From positions 1 to 64,000 of the forward strand of contig NZ_MOWM01000021.1 in assembly GCF_016082275.1 (NCBI RefSeq): a stretch of 64,000 nucleotides of DNA. Direction: 5' to 3'. A program made the position numbers and the translations under genes. The notes beneath the pieces are model-generated. The model did not search any database. It worked only from the letters and a program-made list of their open reading frames with translations, and had not been told where the DNA came from. Below are positions 8,500 through 20,414 of this stretch, in pieces (the stretch's first letter is position 1; each line of letters begins with the position of its first letter). The stretch comes from Variovorax sp. E3 (GTDB taxonomy: Bacteria; Pseudomonadota; Gammaproteobacteria; Burkholderiales; Burkholderiaceae_C).

Positions 8500-8724
8500 C
8501 AGCGAAACAAATGTTTACCTCTGCGGTGGGAACCGTGCCACGGGCGCAGCGCTCCTAACTTGCGTGGGCAGTGATTGCCCACCGGTTTTCATGTTGCGAG
8601 GTCTTCCGGACGCCTGCCGTCCGGTCGAAATCCCGAGGCGATTCTTCTCCTCCTCCCTCCCTCCCTCCTTCGCGTCGGGGCGCCTCGCAGCATTTTTGTC
8701 TTCCAGCCGGGCGGGGTTCGCGTC
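8500..8724 (+). other. Long structured leader of the flavoprotein operon
   Basis: This stretch holds no gene I can support with confidence. It contains a hairpin around GTGGGCAGTGATTGCCCAC (near 8565-8583), a second one around CCGGACGCCTGCCGTCCGG (near 8607-8625), and the arms CGAGGCG (8634-8640) and CGCCTCG (8681-8687) flanking a pyrimidine-rich tract of CCT repeats. An 83-codon frame opens at an ATG at 8477, close to the predicted transcription start, and its stop (8726-8728) overlaps the start of the flavoprotein; its composition is not convincingly protein-like. Confidence 0.45.
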
Positions 8725-10062
8725 ATGACGCAGCCCCCGCGCATCGCCGTCATCGGCGCCGGCATCTCGGGCTTGGCCGCGGCGCATTCGCTGCGTGACG
8801 CGGCAGCCGTCACCCTCTTCGAAGCCGGTCACTACTTTGGCGGCCACGCGCATACGGCCACGGTCGAACTGCCGCGCTCGGCCACCGACGCCGGCCGCGT
8901 CGCGCACGGCGTGGACACCGGCTTCCTGGTCTACAACGACCGCACGTACCCGAACCTGATCCGCCTTTTCGCCGAGCTCGGCGTCGAGACCGCGCTGTCG
9001 GAGATGTCGTTCTCGGTGCAAGCCACGCGCGACGACGGCCGGGCGCTCGAGTGGAGCGGCAACAACCTGGGCACCGTGTTCGCGCAGCGCCGCAACCTGT
9101 TCGACGCCCGCTTCCTGGGCATGCTGCGCGACCTGCTGCGCTTCAACCGCCTGACCACGCGCATCGCCGAGGCCGGCACCGAGGGCGAACTGGCCCAGCC
9201 GCTGGGCGAGTTCCTCGACGCCCATCGCTTCGGCGCGGCGTTTCGCGACTGGTACTTCCTGCCGATGATGGGCTGCATCTGGAGCTGCTCGACCACCCAG
9301 ATGCTGGCGTTTCCGGTGGCGACCATGATCCGGTTCTGCCACAACCACGGCCTGATCCAGATCGCCAACCGGCCGCAATGGCGCACCGTGCGTGGCGGCT
9401 CGCGCCACTACGTCGAGAAGATCGTCGCGGGCCTGCCCGACAAGCGCCTGAACACGCCGGTGCGGCGCGTGACCCGCACCGAGCACGGCGTGCTGCTGGC
9501 CACCGACGCCGGCACCGAGCGCTTCGACCACGTGGTGCTGGCCACCCACTCCGACCAGTCGCTCGCCATGCTCGGCGACGCCAGCCCGGCCGAGGCCGCA
9601 GTGCTGGGCGCGATCCGCTACCAGGCCAACCACGCCGTGCTCCACACCGACGCCGCCGTGCTGCCGCAGCGCCGCGCGGCGTGGGCCGCCTGGAACTACG
9701 AGCGCGCGGCGGCCGGCGAGCGCGAATCGGGCCGCGTGTGCCTGCATTACCTGCTGAACAAGCTGCAGCCGCTGCCGTGGGAACAGCCGGTCGTCGTTTC
9801 GTTGAATCCGGTCCGCGAGATCCAGCGTAGTCAGGTCATGGCGGAATACGACTACGACCACCCGGTGCTCGACCTTGCCGCGATTCGCGCGCAGGCCGAA
9901 GTGCCCGCCTTGCAGGGCCAGCGCAACACCTGGTTCGCGGGCGCGTGGATGGGCTACGGCTTCCACGAAGACGGCCTGAAGGCCGGCCTGGCCGCGGCCG
10001 CCGGCCTGCGCGCGCGGCTGTCCCCCGGGGCCGACACGGCGGCAGCGAGGCACGCGGCATGA
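8725..10062 (+). CDS. FAD-dependent amine-oxidase-like protein (COG2907; UfaD-like)
   Basis: A 445-residue flavoprotein with an N-terminal dinucleotide-binding motif, IAVIGAGISGLAAA (about residues 7-20), and the NAD-binding/amine oxidase fold throughout. In Rhodobacter sphaeroides the COG2907 protein of the RpoE-ChrR singlet-oxygen regulon was shown to be UfaD, which desaturates a phospholipid acyl chain on the way to furan fatty acids. Here it is the first of five tightly packed genes whose order matches that pathway, so I infer the same role. The ATG at 8725 starts directly at the conserved flavin-binding strand. Its TGA overlaps the next start as ATGA. Confidence 0.8.
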   Translation: MTQPPRIAVIGAGISGLAAAHSLRDAAAVTLFEAGHYFGGHAHTATVELPRSATDAGRVAHGVDTGFLVYNDRTYPNLIRLFAELGVETALSEMSFSVQATRDDGRALEWSGNNLGTVFAQRRNLFDARFLGMLRDLLRFNRLTTRIAEAGTEGELAQPLGEFLDAHRFGAAFRDWYFLPMMGCIWSCSTTQMLAFPVATMIRFCHNHGLIQIANRPQWRTVRGGSRHYVEKIVAGLPDKRLNTPVRRVTRTEHGVLLATDAGTERFDHVVLATHSDQSLAMLGDASPAEAAVLGAIRYQANHAVLHTDAAVLPQRRAAWAAWNYERAAAGERESGRVCLHYLLNKLQPLPWEQPVVVSLNPVREIQRSQVMAEYDYDHPVLDLAAIRAQAEVPALQGQRNTWFAGAWMGYGFHEDGLKAGLAAAAGLRARLSPGADTAAARHAA

Positions 10063-10856
10063 CGCCCGCGCAGGCCGTGCCGCTGATGGGCTTCGGTGAA
10101 GTCCGCCACGCACGCCTGCGCCCGGCGCGCAACGCCTTCGTCTACCCCACTTATTTCCTGATGCTGCCGATGCGCACCCTGCGCGCACGCGGCAGCCAGG
10201 CCGTGGCGCTCAACCGCCGCGCGGCGCTGTCCTTTCACGACGTCGACCACGGCGACGGCCGCGCGCCCGATGCAGGCGGCGCGCTGGCCTGGCTCGACGA
10301 ACTGCTGGCCGCCCACCGCATCCACGACGCCACCGGCGAAGCCTGGCTGCACTGCTATCCGCGCGTGTTCGGCTACACCTTCAAGCCCGTGAGCTTCTGG
10401 TATTGCCACACGCCCGAAGGCGTGCTGCGCGCGATCGTGGTCGAGGTCAACAACACCTTCGGCGAGCGCCACTGCTACCTGCTGGACCGGCCGGTGTACG
10501 GCGCCGAACTCAAGGCCAGCAAGGCCTTTCATGTCTCGCCGTTCTGCCAGGTCAGCGGCGACTACCGCTTCCGCTTCTTCGTCGATGCCGACATGACGCG
10601 CACCGTGGTGCGCATCGACCACGACGACGCCGAGGGCCCGCTGCTGCAGACCAGCGTGAGCGGCGAACTCGCCCCCATGAACGCGGCCAGCGTGCGGCGC
10701 GCGCTGTGGCGCTACCCGGCCATGACCTTCGGGCTGATCGCGCGCATCCACTGGCAGGCCGCGAAGCTGTGGCTCAAGCGCGTGCCCTTCGTCGCCAAGC
10801 CGGCGCCGCCCACCCATTTCGTTTCACGCGACAACCAGCAGCAGGCGAATCCATGA
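10059..10856 (+). CDS. DUF1365 protein (UfaO-like)
   Basis: A 265-residue DUF1365 (COG3496) protein with the family's aromatic- and His-rich patches (CYPRVFGYTFKPVSFWYCH near residues 99-117; FHVSPFCQVSGDYRF further on). No signal peptide or clear membrane segment. As I recall, the Rhodobacter homologue beside the COG2907 gene is UfaO, which adds oxygen to form the furan ring. The start ATG overlaps the upstream stop and the stop overlaps the downstream start (ATGA at both ends), which indicates translational coupling through the operon. The biochemical role here is inferred from the neighbourhood. Confidence 0.8.
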   Translation: MTPAQAVPLMGFGEVRHARLRPARNAFVYPTYFLMLPMRTLRARGSQAVALNRRAALSFHDVDHGDGRAPDAGGALAWLDELLAAHRIHDATGEAWLHCYPRVFGYTFKPVSFWYCHTPEGVLRAIVVEVNNTFGERHCYLLDRPVYGAELKASKAFHVSPFCQVSGDYRFRFFVDADMTRTVVRIDHDDAEGPLLQTSVSGELAPMNAASVRRALWRYPAMTFGLIARIHWQAAKLWLKRVPFVAKPAPPTHFVSRDNQQQANP

Positions 10857-12070
10857 CTTTCTCGACCACCACGGCTTCCCGCTTCTCGCTGCCCCAGGAC
10901 GCGCCCGGCGCCGCGCGCACCGTGCTCGGCCTGCTGCAGCGGCTGGCCTACGGCTCGCTGACCGTGCGGCTGCCCGACGACTCGGTGCGGCACTTCGGCG
11001 CCACGCCGGGCAGCGGCCCCACGGCCTCGCTCACCTTGCGCAACTGGAACGTGTGCAAGGCCGCGCTCAAGTCGGGCGACATCGGCTTTGCCGAGAGCTA
11101 CATCGCCGGCGACTGGACCACGCCCAACCTCACCGAGCTGATCAAGGTGTTCATCGCCAACCGCCGCGCCATCGAGGACGTGGTGTACGGCAGCTGGTTC
11201 GGCCGCCTGCTGTACCGCGTGCGGCACCTCATGAACCGCAACAGCAAGGCCGGCAGCTCGCGCAACATCCACGCGCACTACGACCTGGGCAACGCGTTCT
11301 ACAAGCTCTGGCTCGACGAGACCATGAACTACTCGTCGGCCTGGTTCGAGGGCGACCTCTCCAAACCCATGCCCGAGGCACAGCGCGCCAAGGTGCGCCG
11401 CGCGCTCGAACTGGCCGCCGTGAAGCCCGGCGACCGCGTGCTCGAAATCGGCTGCGGCTGGGGCGCGCTGGCCGAAATGGCGGCGGTCGACTTCGGCGCC
11501 TCGGTGACGGGCGTGACGCTTTCCACCGAGCAACTGGCCTTTGCCCGTCAACGCACCGCCGGCCAGAAGACCGACCTGCGCCTGCAGGACTACCGCGACA
11601 TCACCGACGCGCCCTTCGACGCCGTGTGCTCCATCGAAATGGTCGAGGCCGTGGGCCGCGCGTACTGGCCGACCTACTTCCAGAGCGTGAGCCGGCTGCT
11701 CAAGCCGGGCGGCCGCGCCTGCGTGCAGAGCATCGTGATCGACGACGAGTTGTTCGACCGCTACATCGACTCGACCGACTTCATCCAGCAGTACATCTTT
11801 CCGGGCGGCTGCCTGCCCTGCCCGCGCGAGTTCCGACGCGAGGCCGAGGCCGCGGGGCTGGAGGTGGTGGACGAGTTCGCCTTCGGCGCCGACTACGCCG
11901 AGACGCTGCGCCGCTGGCGCGAGAGCTTCCTCGGGCAGCGCAGCCACATCCTGCAGCTGGGCTTCGACGAGCGCTTCATGCGCATCTGGGAGTTCTACCT
12001 CGCCTACTGCGAGGCCGCCTTCTCGCAGGCCAACATCGACGTGGTGCAGTACACGCTGCGCAAGCGCTAG
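10853..12070 (+). CDS. Cyclopropane-fatty-acid synthase-like SAM methyltransferase (UfaM-like)
   Basis: A 405-residue SAM-dependent acyl-phospholipid methyltransferase of the CFA synthase family. Seen are the HYDLGNAFYKLWLDETMNYS segment, the SAM-binding loop VLEIGCGWGALAE near residue 196, and the acidic SIEMVEAVG motif. The family adds a methylene or methyl group to membrane acyl chains using SAM. Its place behind the COG2907 and DUF1365 genes suggests it is the methyltransferase (UfaM) of furan fatty acid synthesis rather than a housekeeping Cfa; sequence alone cannot separate the two. It starts within the upstream stop codon (ATGA). Confidence 0.85.
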   Translation: MTFSTTTASRFSLPQDAPGAARTVLGLLQRLAYGSLTVRLPDDSVRHFGATPGSGPTASLTLRNWNVCKAALKSGDIGFAESYIAGDWTTPNLTELIKVFIANRRAIEDVVYGSWFGRLLYRVRHLMNRNSKAGSSRNIHAHYDLGNAFYKLWLDETMNYSSAWFEGDLSKPMPEAQRAKVRRALELAAVKPGDRVLEIGCGWGALAEMAAVDFGASVTGVTLSTEQLAFARQRTAGQKTDLRLQDYRDITDAPFDAVCSIEMVEAVGRAYWPTYFQSVSRLLKPGGRACVQSIVIDDELFDRYIDSTDFIQQYIFPGGCLPCPREFRREAEAAGLEVVDEFAFGADYAETLRRWRESFLGQRSHILQLGFDERFMRIWEFYLAYCEAAFSQANIDVVQYTLRKR

Positions 12071-12082
12071 ACCCGCGCGGCG

Positions 12083-13393
12083 TTGCCACTGCCCTCTCCC
12101 GTGTCCTCCTTCGGCCCTCTCGACGGCTTGCGCTACGGGCTGCTCGGGTTGCCGCTCGCCTTCGTCGCGCTGCCGCTCTACGTGCTGCTGCCCAACCACT
12201 ACGCGCGCGCCTTCGGTGTGCCGCTGGCCACGCTGGGCGCGGTGCTGCTCGGCGCGCGGCTGCTCGATGCGCTGATCGACCCGCTGCTCGGGCGGCTCAG
12301 CGACCGGCTGCATGCGCGCTCGCCGCAGGCGGTGCTGGGCGCCGGCGCGGTCGCTGCCGGCGTGCTGCTGCTGGGCTTCGGGCTGCTGTTCTTTCCGCAA
12401 GCGCTGGTCGACCCTGCCCGCCACGGCATGCTGCTCGTGGCGGCAGCCCTGCTGCTGGCGCTGACCTACGCGGGCTACAGCATGCTGAGCATCGCGCACC
12501 AGTCGTGGGGCGCAATGCTGGGCGGCGATGCCTTGCAGCGCGGGCGCATCGTCGGCTGGCGCGAGGGCATGGGGCTGGTCGGCGTGGTGCTGGCCTCGGT
12601 GGTGCCAACGGTGGCCGGGCTGCCCGCGATGGTGACGCTGTTCGGCGTGCTGCTGGCGCTCGGCTGGGTGTTCTGGACGCGGGCGCCGCGGCCCGTGCGC
12701 GGCAACGCACCGCACACGGCGGTCGACCTGCGGCTGCCGCTGCGCCGCCCGGCGTTTCGCCGGCTGCTGGCGGTGTTCGTGCTCAACGGCATCGCGAGCG
12801 CGGTGCCCGCCACGCTGGTGCTGTTCTTCGTGCAAGACCGGCTGCAGTCGCCGGCCTCGCTGGAGCCGGCCTTCCTGGGCCTGTACTTCGTGATGGCGGC
12901 GGCGTCGATTCCGGTGTGGCTGCGCATCGTGCGCCGCTTCGGGCTGGCGCGCGCGTGGCTCGGGGGCATGTGCATGTCGGTGGCGGTGTTCGCCTGGGCC
13001 GGCGCGATGGGCGCGGGCGACGCGGCGGCGTTCCTGGTGGTGTGCGCGCTGTCGGGTTTTGCGATCGGCTCCGACCTCGTGCTGCCGGGCGCGCTGCTGG
13101 CCGGGATCATTGCCGAGGCCGGCGACCAGCCGCATGCCGGCGCCTACTTCGGCTGGTGGAATTTCGCGACCAAGCTCAACCTGGCGCTGGCCGCGGGGCT
13201 GGCGCTGCCGCTGCTCGGGCTGGCCGGCTACGTGCCGGGCGCGCGCGAACCGGGGGCGTTGCAGGCGCTGTCGCTGGCCTACTGCCTGCTGCCCTGCGTG
13301 CTCAAGGTGATCGCTGGCGCGTCGCTGTGGGCATTGGTGATCCGGCCGAGCGCTTCCGCAGCGCCCATGCCTGCGGCGAAAGCCTCGCCTTGA
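12083..13393 (+). CDS. MFS transporter, GPH (sugar:cation symporter)-like
   Basis: A 436-residue integral membrane protein with about 12 hydrophobic helices and the loop PLLGRLSDR after helix 2, the usual major-facilitator signature. GPH-type (COG2211-like) transporters accompany COG2907/DUF1365/Cfa genes in several proteobacteria. The transported molecule is unknown and may be a lipid precursor rather than a sugar. The start shown is TTG at 12083; a GTG at 12101 is an alternative. The stop overlaps the next gene's TTG start (TTGA). Confidence 0.75.
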   Translation: MPLPSPVSSFGPLDGLRYGLLGLPLAFVALPLYVLLPNHYARAFGVPLATLGAVLLGARLLDALIDPLLGRLSDRLHARSPQAVLGAGAVAAGVLLLGFGLLFFPQALVDPARHGMLLVAAALLLALTYAGYSMLSIAHQSWGAMLGGDALQRGRIVGWREGMGLVGVVLASVVPTVAGLPAMVTLFGVLLALGWVFWTRAPRPVRGNAPHTAVDLRLPLRRPAFRRLLAVFVLNGIASAVPATLVLFFVQDRLQSPASLEPAFLGLYFVMAAASIPVWLRIVRRFGLARAWLGGMCMSVAVFAWAGAMGAGDAAAFLVVCALSGFAIGSDLVLPGALLAGIIAEAGDQPHAGAYFGWWNFATKLNLALAAGLALPLLGLAGYVPGAREPGALQALSLAYCLLPCVLKVIAGASLWALVIRPSASAAPMPAAKASP

Positions 13394-14184
13394 AGCCGCT
13401 CAACCCGCCGCTCGCCGACTGGCAGGGCAAGACGGCGTGGATCGTCGGTGCGTCCACCGGCATCGGCCGGGCGACGGTGCTGGCGCTGCTCGAACGCGGC
13501 GCGCGGGTCGGGGTGTCGGCGCGCAGCGGCGAGGCGCTCGAGGAACTGGCCGTGCTGCACAACGACCCCGCCCGGCCGCCGCGCGTGATCGTGCTGCCGC
13601 TCGACGTGCGCGACGCCGCCGCCGTGGCCGCCGCGCACGCACACCTGCTGGTGGCCGCCGGTGCGATCGACTTCGTGCTCTACAACGCCGCCACCTACGA
13701 CGCGCTGCGCGCCGACGCGTTCTCGCTGGAGACGATGCTCGCGCACCAGCAGGTCAACTACGTGGGCGCGCTGAACCTGCTGGCGGCGGTGCTGCCCGGC
13801 TTCGTGGCGCGCAACACGGGGCATGTGTCGATCACCGGCAGCGTGGCCGGCTTTCGCGGACTGCCGCAAAGCCTGGCCTACGGCCCGACCAAGGCCGCGC
13901 TCGCCAACCTCGCCGAGGTGCTGTACATCGACCTGCATGCGCGCGGCATCGGCGTGAGCCTGGTGCAGCCGGGCTTTGTCGACACGCCGCTCACGGCGAA
14001 GAACGATTTCAGGATGCCGGCGCTGATCACGCCGGCCGAAGCGGCCCAGGCCATGCTCGACGGCTGGCGCAAGGGCGCCTTCGAGATCCACTTTCCGCGC
14101 CGCTTCACCTTCTGGATGAAGCTGATGCGGCTGCTGCCGTACCGGCTGTATTTCCCGGCGGTGGCCCGGTTCACGGGGCTGTGA
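13390..14184 (+). CDS. Short-chain dehydrogenase/reductase (SDR)
   Basis: A 264-residue classical SDR. The cofactor motif GASTGIG is at residues 20-26, the catalytic Ser is in SITGSVAG, and the Tyr/Lys pair is in YGPTK (Tyr164, Lys168). It should reduce or oxidise a carbonyl/hydroxyl with NAD(P)(H). An SDR is part of the same cluster in Rhodobacter. The start is a TTG overlapping the MFS stop; there is no ATG near the conserved N-terminus. The last two residues lie 4 bp before a strong bidirectional terminator, so this is the operon's end. Confidence 0.85.
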   Translation: MKPLNPPLADWQGKTAWIVGASTGIGRATVLALLERGARVGVSARSGEALEELAVLHNDPARPPRVIVLPLDVRDAAAVAAAHAHLLVAAGAIDFVLYNAATYDALRADAFSLETMLAHQQVNYVGALNLLAAVLPGFVARNTGHVSITGSVAGFRGLPQSLAYGPTKAALANLAEVLYIDLHARGIGVSLVQPGFVDTPLTAKNDFRMPALITPAEAAQAMLDGWRKGAFEIHFPRRFTFWMKLMRLLPYRLYFPAVARFTGL

Positions 14185-14188
14185 AACG

Positions 14189-14214
14189 AAAAAGGCGCCG
14201 GGTGGCGCCTTTTT
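14189..14214. terminator. Bidirectional rho-independent terminator
   Basis: AAAAAGGCGCC, a GGGT loop, then GGCGCCTTTTT. The A-run and T-run on either side let it end both the plus-strand SDR operon and the convergent GST gene. Confidence 0.9.
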
Positions 14215-14220
14215 GCATTG

Positions 14221-14832
14221 TCAGGGTTGGGTGTCGATGAAGCTGGGCCGCAGCATCAGCTTGTCGTACAGCTTGGCCAGGTTGGCGTGGTCGGCGCGCC
14301 AGTCGATCTCGGGAAAGCGCAGGCTCAGCCAGCCCAGCGTGCAGCCGACCGCGATGTCCGACAGGCTCAGGTGGATGCCGCTGCAGAAGGGCTTGTCGCC
14401 CAGGCCCTTGGCCATGGCGGCCACGCCGTCCTCGACCTTGGTGCGCTGGCGCTCGATCCATGCCGCGCTGCGCTCGCCGTCGTTGCGGCCGGCCCAGGTG
14501 GCTTCCAGGCGCCAGAGCACGCCGGCGTCCATGACGCCGTCGGCCAGCGCTTCCCAGGTCTTGACCTCGGCGCGCTCGCGGCCCTGCTGCGGAATCAGCT
14601 TGCCGACGGGCGACAGTGTGTCGAGGTATTCGACGATCACGCGGGAGTCGAACATCGCCTCGCCGCCTTCCATGATCAGGCAGGGCACCTTCCCGAGGGG
14701 ATTGGAGCTGGCGATGGTGGTGTCGGCAGCCCAGACGTCCTCGAGCACGAACTGGTAATCGAGCCGCTTTTCAGCCAGCACCACGCGCACCTTGCGCACG
14801 TAAGCGCTGGCGGCCGATCCGATCAGTTTCAT
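14221..14832 (-). CDS. Glutathione S-transferase family protein
   Basis: A 203-residue cytosolic GST. The N-terminal thioredoxin-like domain begins MKLIGSAASAYVRKVRVVL and contains the cis-Pro element GKVPCLI and the glutathione-binding FDSRVIVEYL at about residues 61-70. The C-terminal domain is helical (SLSDIAVGCTLG, the usual N-capping box region). The Ser/Tyr in the SAASAYVRK start is the likely thiol-activating area. Substrate unknown. It is divergent from purB with a 131-bp spacer that must hold both promoters. Confidence 0.9.
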   Translation of the reverse strand: MKLIGSAASAYVRKVRVVLAEKRLDYQFVLEDVWAADTTIASSNPLGKVPCLIMEGGEAMFDSRVIVEYLDTLSPVGKLIPQQGRERAEVKTWEALADGVMDAGVLWRLEATWAGRNDGERSAAWIERQRTKVEDGVAAMAKGLGDKPFCSGIHLSLSDIAVGCTLGWLSLRFPEIDWRADHANLAKLYDKLMLRPSFIDTQP

Positions 14833-14954
14833 GAAGGCTCTCTCCCTAAGCTATGACAACATTTGTTAATAGTCATTTTAGGTGAACGGGAAAACCAGAG
14901 GCCCGAATCGACCCCAATGTGTCGGGCGCGCCCCACGGACCGGCGGCCGCCTAA

Positions 14955-17603
<2,649 letters not shown>

Positions 17604-17619
17604 AGAACAGAGGGATTCC

Positions 17620-19793
17620 TTGATCACGCACAAGCACCGACACAAGCGCACGGCCATCGCCCTGGCGCTTCTGCCCCTGAGCCTGCAGAGCTTCGCCGCC
17701 GACGCGCCAGCCGCCACCGCCGAGCCGTCGAAATCGCTCGAGGCCATCACCGTCACCGGCGACTGGCTCGGCAACCCGAGCGAAACCAAGGTAATGGAAC
17801 ACGCCGGCGCGCGGACCATCATCGAGCGCAAGCAGATCCAGGAAAGCGGCTCGGCCAGCGTGCGCGACGTGCTGCGCCAGATCCCCGGCGTGCAGGTGCA
17901 GGAGAGCAACGGCACCGGCGGCAGCGACATCTCGCTGAACGTGGGCGTGCGCGGGCTGACCTCGCGGCTGTCGCCGCGCTCCACCGTGCTGCTGGACGGC
18001 GTGCCGCTGGCCTATGCGCCCTACGGCCAGCCGCAGCTGTCGCTGGCGCCGCTGTCGCTGGGCAACCTGGAGGCGGTCGACGTGGTGCGCGGCGCGGGCT
18101 CGGTGCGCTACGGACCCCAGAACGTGGGCGGCATCATCAACTTCGTGTCGCGCGCGATTCCCACCACCTTCGCGGCCGAGGCCAGCGTGGGTGTGGAGAG
18201 CGCCAGCCACGGCGGCGGCATCAAGACCACGCCCAACCTGTTCATCGGCGGCACCAACGAGAACGGCCTGGGCCTGGCGCTGCTGTACTCGGGCACGCAC
18301 GGCGACGCTACCGCCAGAGCAACGACCGCACGAGCATCGACGACCTGATGCTCAAGGGCGCCTACCGCCTCTCGAAGACCGACGACATCGCGGTGTCGCT
18401 GCACCACTTCGAAGGCCAGGGCACGATGCCCGGCGGCCTGACGCCGGCGCAGTTCGCGGCCAACCCGTACCAGTCGGACCGCCCCTTCGACGAGTTCACG
18501 GGCCGCCGCACCGACGGCTCGATCAAGTACACGCACAACGACGGCGTCAACAAGTTCGAGCTGCTGACCTACTACACCGACTCGTTCCGCGGCAGCCACA
18601 TCGAACAAGACGGCAGCGGCACCACCGCCGGCCAGCGACGCCTGACCGCGGCACCGCGCAGCTACAAGACCTTTGCCGTCGAGCCGCGCTACTCACGCCT
18701 GATCGATTCGGGCAGCGTGGTGCAGGAGGTGAGCGTGGGCTACCGCTACCTGAAGGAAGACACCAAGGAAACCGCCACGCGCAGCGCCTACTACCGGCCG
18801 CGCCCGGGCTTCGACGCCTACAGCCTGGCCAACCCCGCGTACCAGACGAGCAAGGGCGGCACGACCGCGCATGCGTTCTACATCGACGACCGCATCGACT
18901 TCGGCAACTGGACCGTGACGCCGGGCGTGCGCTATGAGTCGATCCGCTCGTTCAACGACGTGATCAACTTCACCGGCAGCCGCGTCACCAGCGCGCTGCA
19001 GCCGAAGGCCGACGCCAACGAGGTGCTGCCGACGGTGTCGGTGATGTACCGCATGAACGAGCGCTGGTCGCTGTTCGCGAACGCGGGCGTGTCGTTCGGC
19101 CCGCAGCAGTACGCGCAGCTCGCGCAGTCGACCAACGGCCTGCACGCCGAGAAGGCCAACACCTACGAGGTCGGCACGCACTACAAGAGCGAAGTCTGGA
19201 GCGGCGAGCTGACGCTGTTCAACATCGACTTCGACAAGGAACTGCAACTGGCCCGTTCCATCGTGGGCGACGGCCAGTGGACCGACCTGGGCGCCACGCA
19301 ACACCGCGGGCTGGAATCGGCGCTGCGCTACGAGCTGGCCGAGCTGAACCCGTCGCTCAAGGGCGCCTCAGTGTCGGCCAGCTACACGTACACGCAGGCC
19401 ATCTCGAAGGCCGGTGTGTTCGCGGGGCGCGACCTGCCCTTCTACTCGCGCAACGTGGCGGCGCTGGGCGCGCGCTACGAGCGCGGCCCGTGGACCTTCA
19501 ATGCCGACCTGTACGCGCAGTCGAAGCAGCGTTCGCCGGGCTCGCCCGACACGGGCGCGGTCTACATCACGCAGGAAGACGCGACCGGCCGCCTGGGCAA
19601 CATCCCGGGCTACGCGACCGTGAACCTGCGTGCCGGCTACGACTTCGGCAAGAACATGAGCAACCTGAAGGTGGCCGTGGGCATCAAGAACCTGTTCGAC
19701 CGCCGCTACTTCAACCGCTCGGTGGACAACAACGGCGGCAAGTACGTGGGACAGCCGCGCACGGTGTACCTGCAGGCCTCGGTGGCGTTCTAG
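17620..19793 (+). CDS. TonB-dependent ferric siderophore receptor, FecA-like (one frameshift)
   Basis: An outer-membrane receptor of about 724 residues. It has a signal peptide (LALLPLSLQSFAADA), a TonB-box-like ITVTG, a plug domain at about 55-170 (VRDVLRQIPGVQVQE; VVRGAGSVRYGPQNVGGIINF), and a 22-strand barrel ending in the aromatic YLQASVAF. The start is TTG at 17620. The frame breaks at about 18306-18307, where GAC-GCTACC should read GACGGCTACC; restoring one G joins HGDGYRQSNDRTSIDDLML across the gap. The barrel frame resumes and ends at 19793. The PepSY neighbour supports iron uptake; the ligand could be citrate or another siderophore. I see no clear Fur box. Confidence 0.88.
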
Positions 19794-19838
19794 GCCGGAC
19801 GGGCCCCGGGTGCGCGCGGCGCATACACTCGCGCACCC

Positions 19839-20399
19839 ATGGCCCTCAAATCCACCATCTTCAAGGCCACCCTCGCGGTGGCCGACATCGACCACGGCTA
19901 CTACGCCGACCATGCGCTGACCCTGGCGCGCCACCCCAGCGAGACCGACGAACGGATGATGATCCGGCTCGTCGCGCTCGCGCTCAACGCACACCAGCTG
20001 CAGGACGTCTGCCAGGGCGACGGCACGCTGGCCTTCGGCGCCGGCTTGTCGAACGTCGACGAGCCCGACGTGTGGCTGCGCGACTTCACCGGCGAGGTGA
20101 AGATCTGGATCGAGGTCGGCCAGCCCGAAGACAAGCCCATCATCAAGGCCTGCGGCAAGGCGGACGAGGTGATCGTCTACTGCTTCAACCACGCGGCCGA
20201 GATCTGGTGGCGCGGCATCGAGAACAAGCTCACGCGGCCGCAGAACCTCAAGGTCTACCGCGTGCCGACCGAGGCCTCGCAGGCGCTGGCCGCGCTCGCG
20301 CAGCGCAGCATGCAGCTGCAGGCGACGATCCAGGAAAACACGCTGACGCTGGGCGACGGCACGAACAGCATCGACATCGAGCTGCTTCGCTGGAAGTAA
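19839..20399 (+). CDS. yaeQ: YaeQ family protein
   Basis: A 186-residue protein matching YaeQ along its whole length: MALKSTIFKATLAVADIDHG at the start, then LQDVCQGDGTLAFGAGLSNV and EPDVWLRDFTGEVKIWIEVG. YaeQ has a PD-(D/E)XK nuclease-like fold, and E. coli and Salmonella homologues were first described as suppressors of RfaH loss. Its true role is unsettled. It is a single gene that converges with the DUF2007 gene; a CCCGG-CGG-CCGGG hairpin without a T-run fills the 15-bp gap. Confidence 0.92.
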   Translation: MALKSTIFKATLAVADIDHGYYADHALTLARHPSETDERMMIRLVALALNAHQLQDVCQGDGTLAFGAGLSNVDEPDVWLRDFTGEVKIWIEVGQPEDKPIIKACGKADEVIVYCFNHAAEIWWRGIENKLTRPQNLKVYRVPTEASQALAALAQRSMQLQATIQENTLTLGDGTNSIDIELLRWK

Positions 20400-20414
20400 G
20401 GCCCGGCGGCCGGG

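Noticed and set aside
8529-8559. GGAACC-N17-CTCCTAAC as an ECF (RpoE-like) promoter of the lipid operon
   Set aside because: The -10 part is a poor match and the better sigma-70-type promoter at 8442-8470 lies within an operator-like palindrome; kept only as a weak alternative.
20400-20414. Terminator between yaeQ and the DUF2007 gene
   Set aside because: A CCCGG/CCGGG stem exists but has no T-run on either strand.
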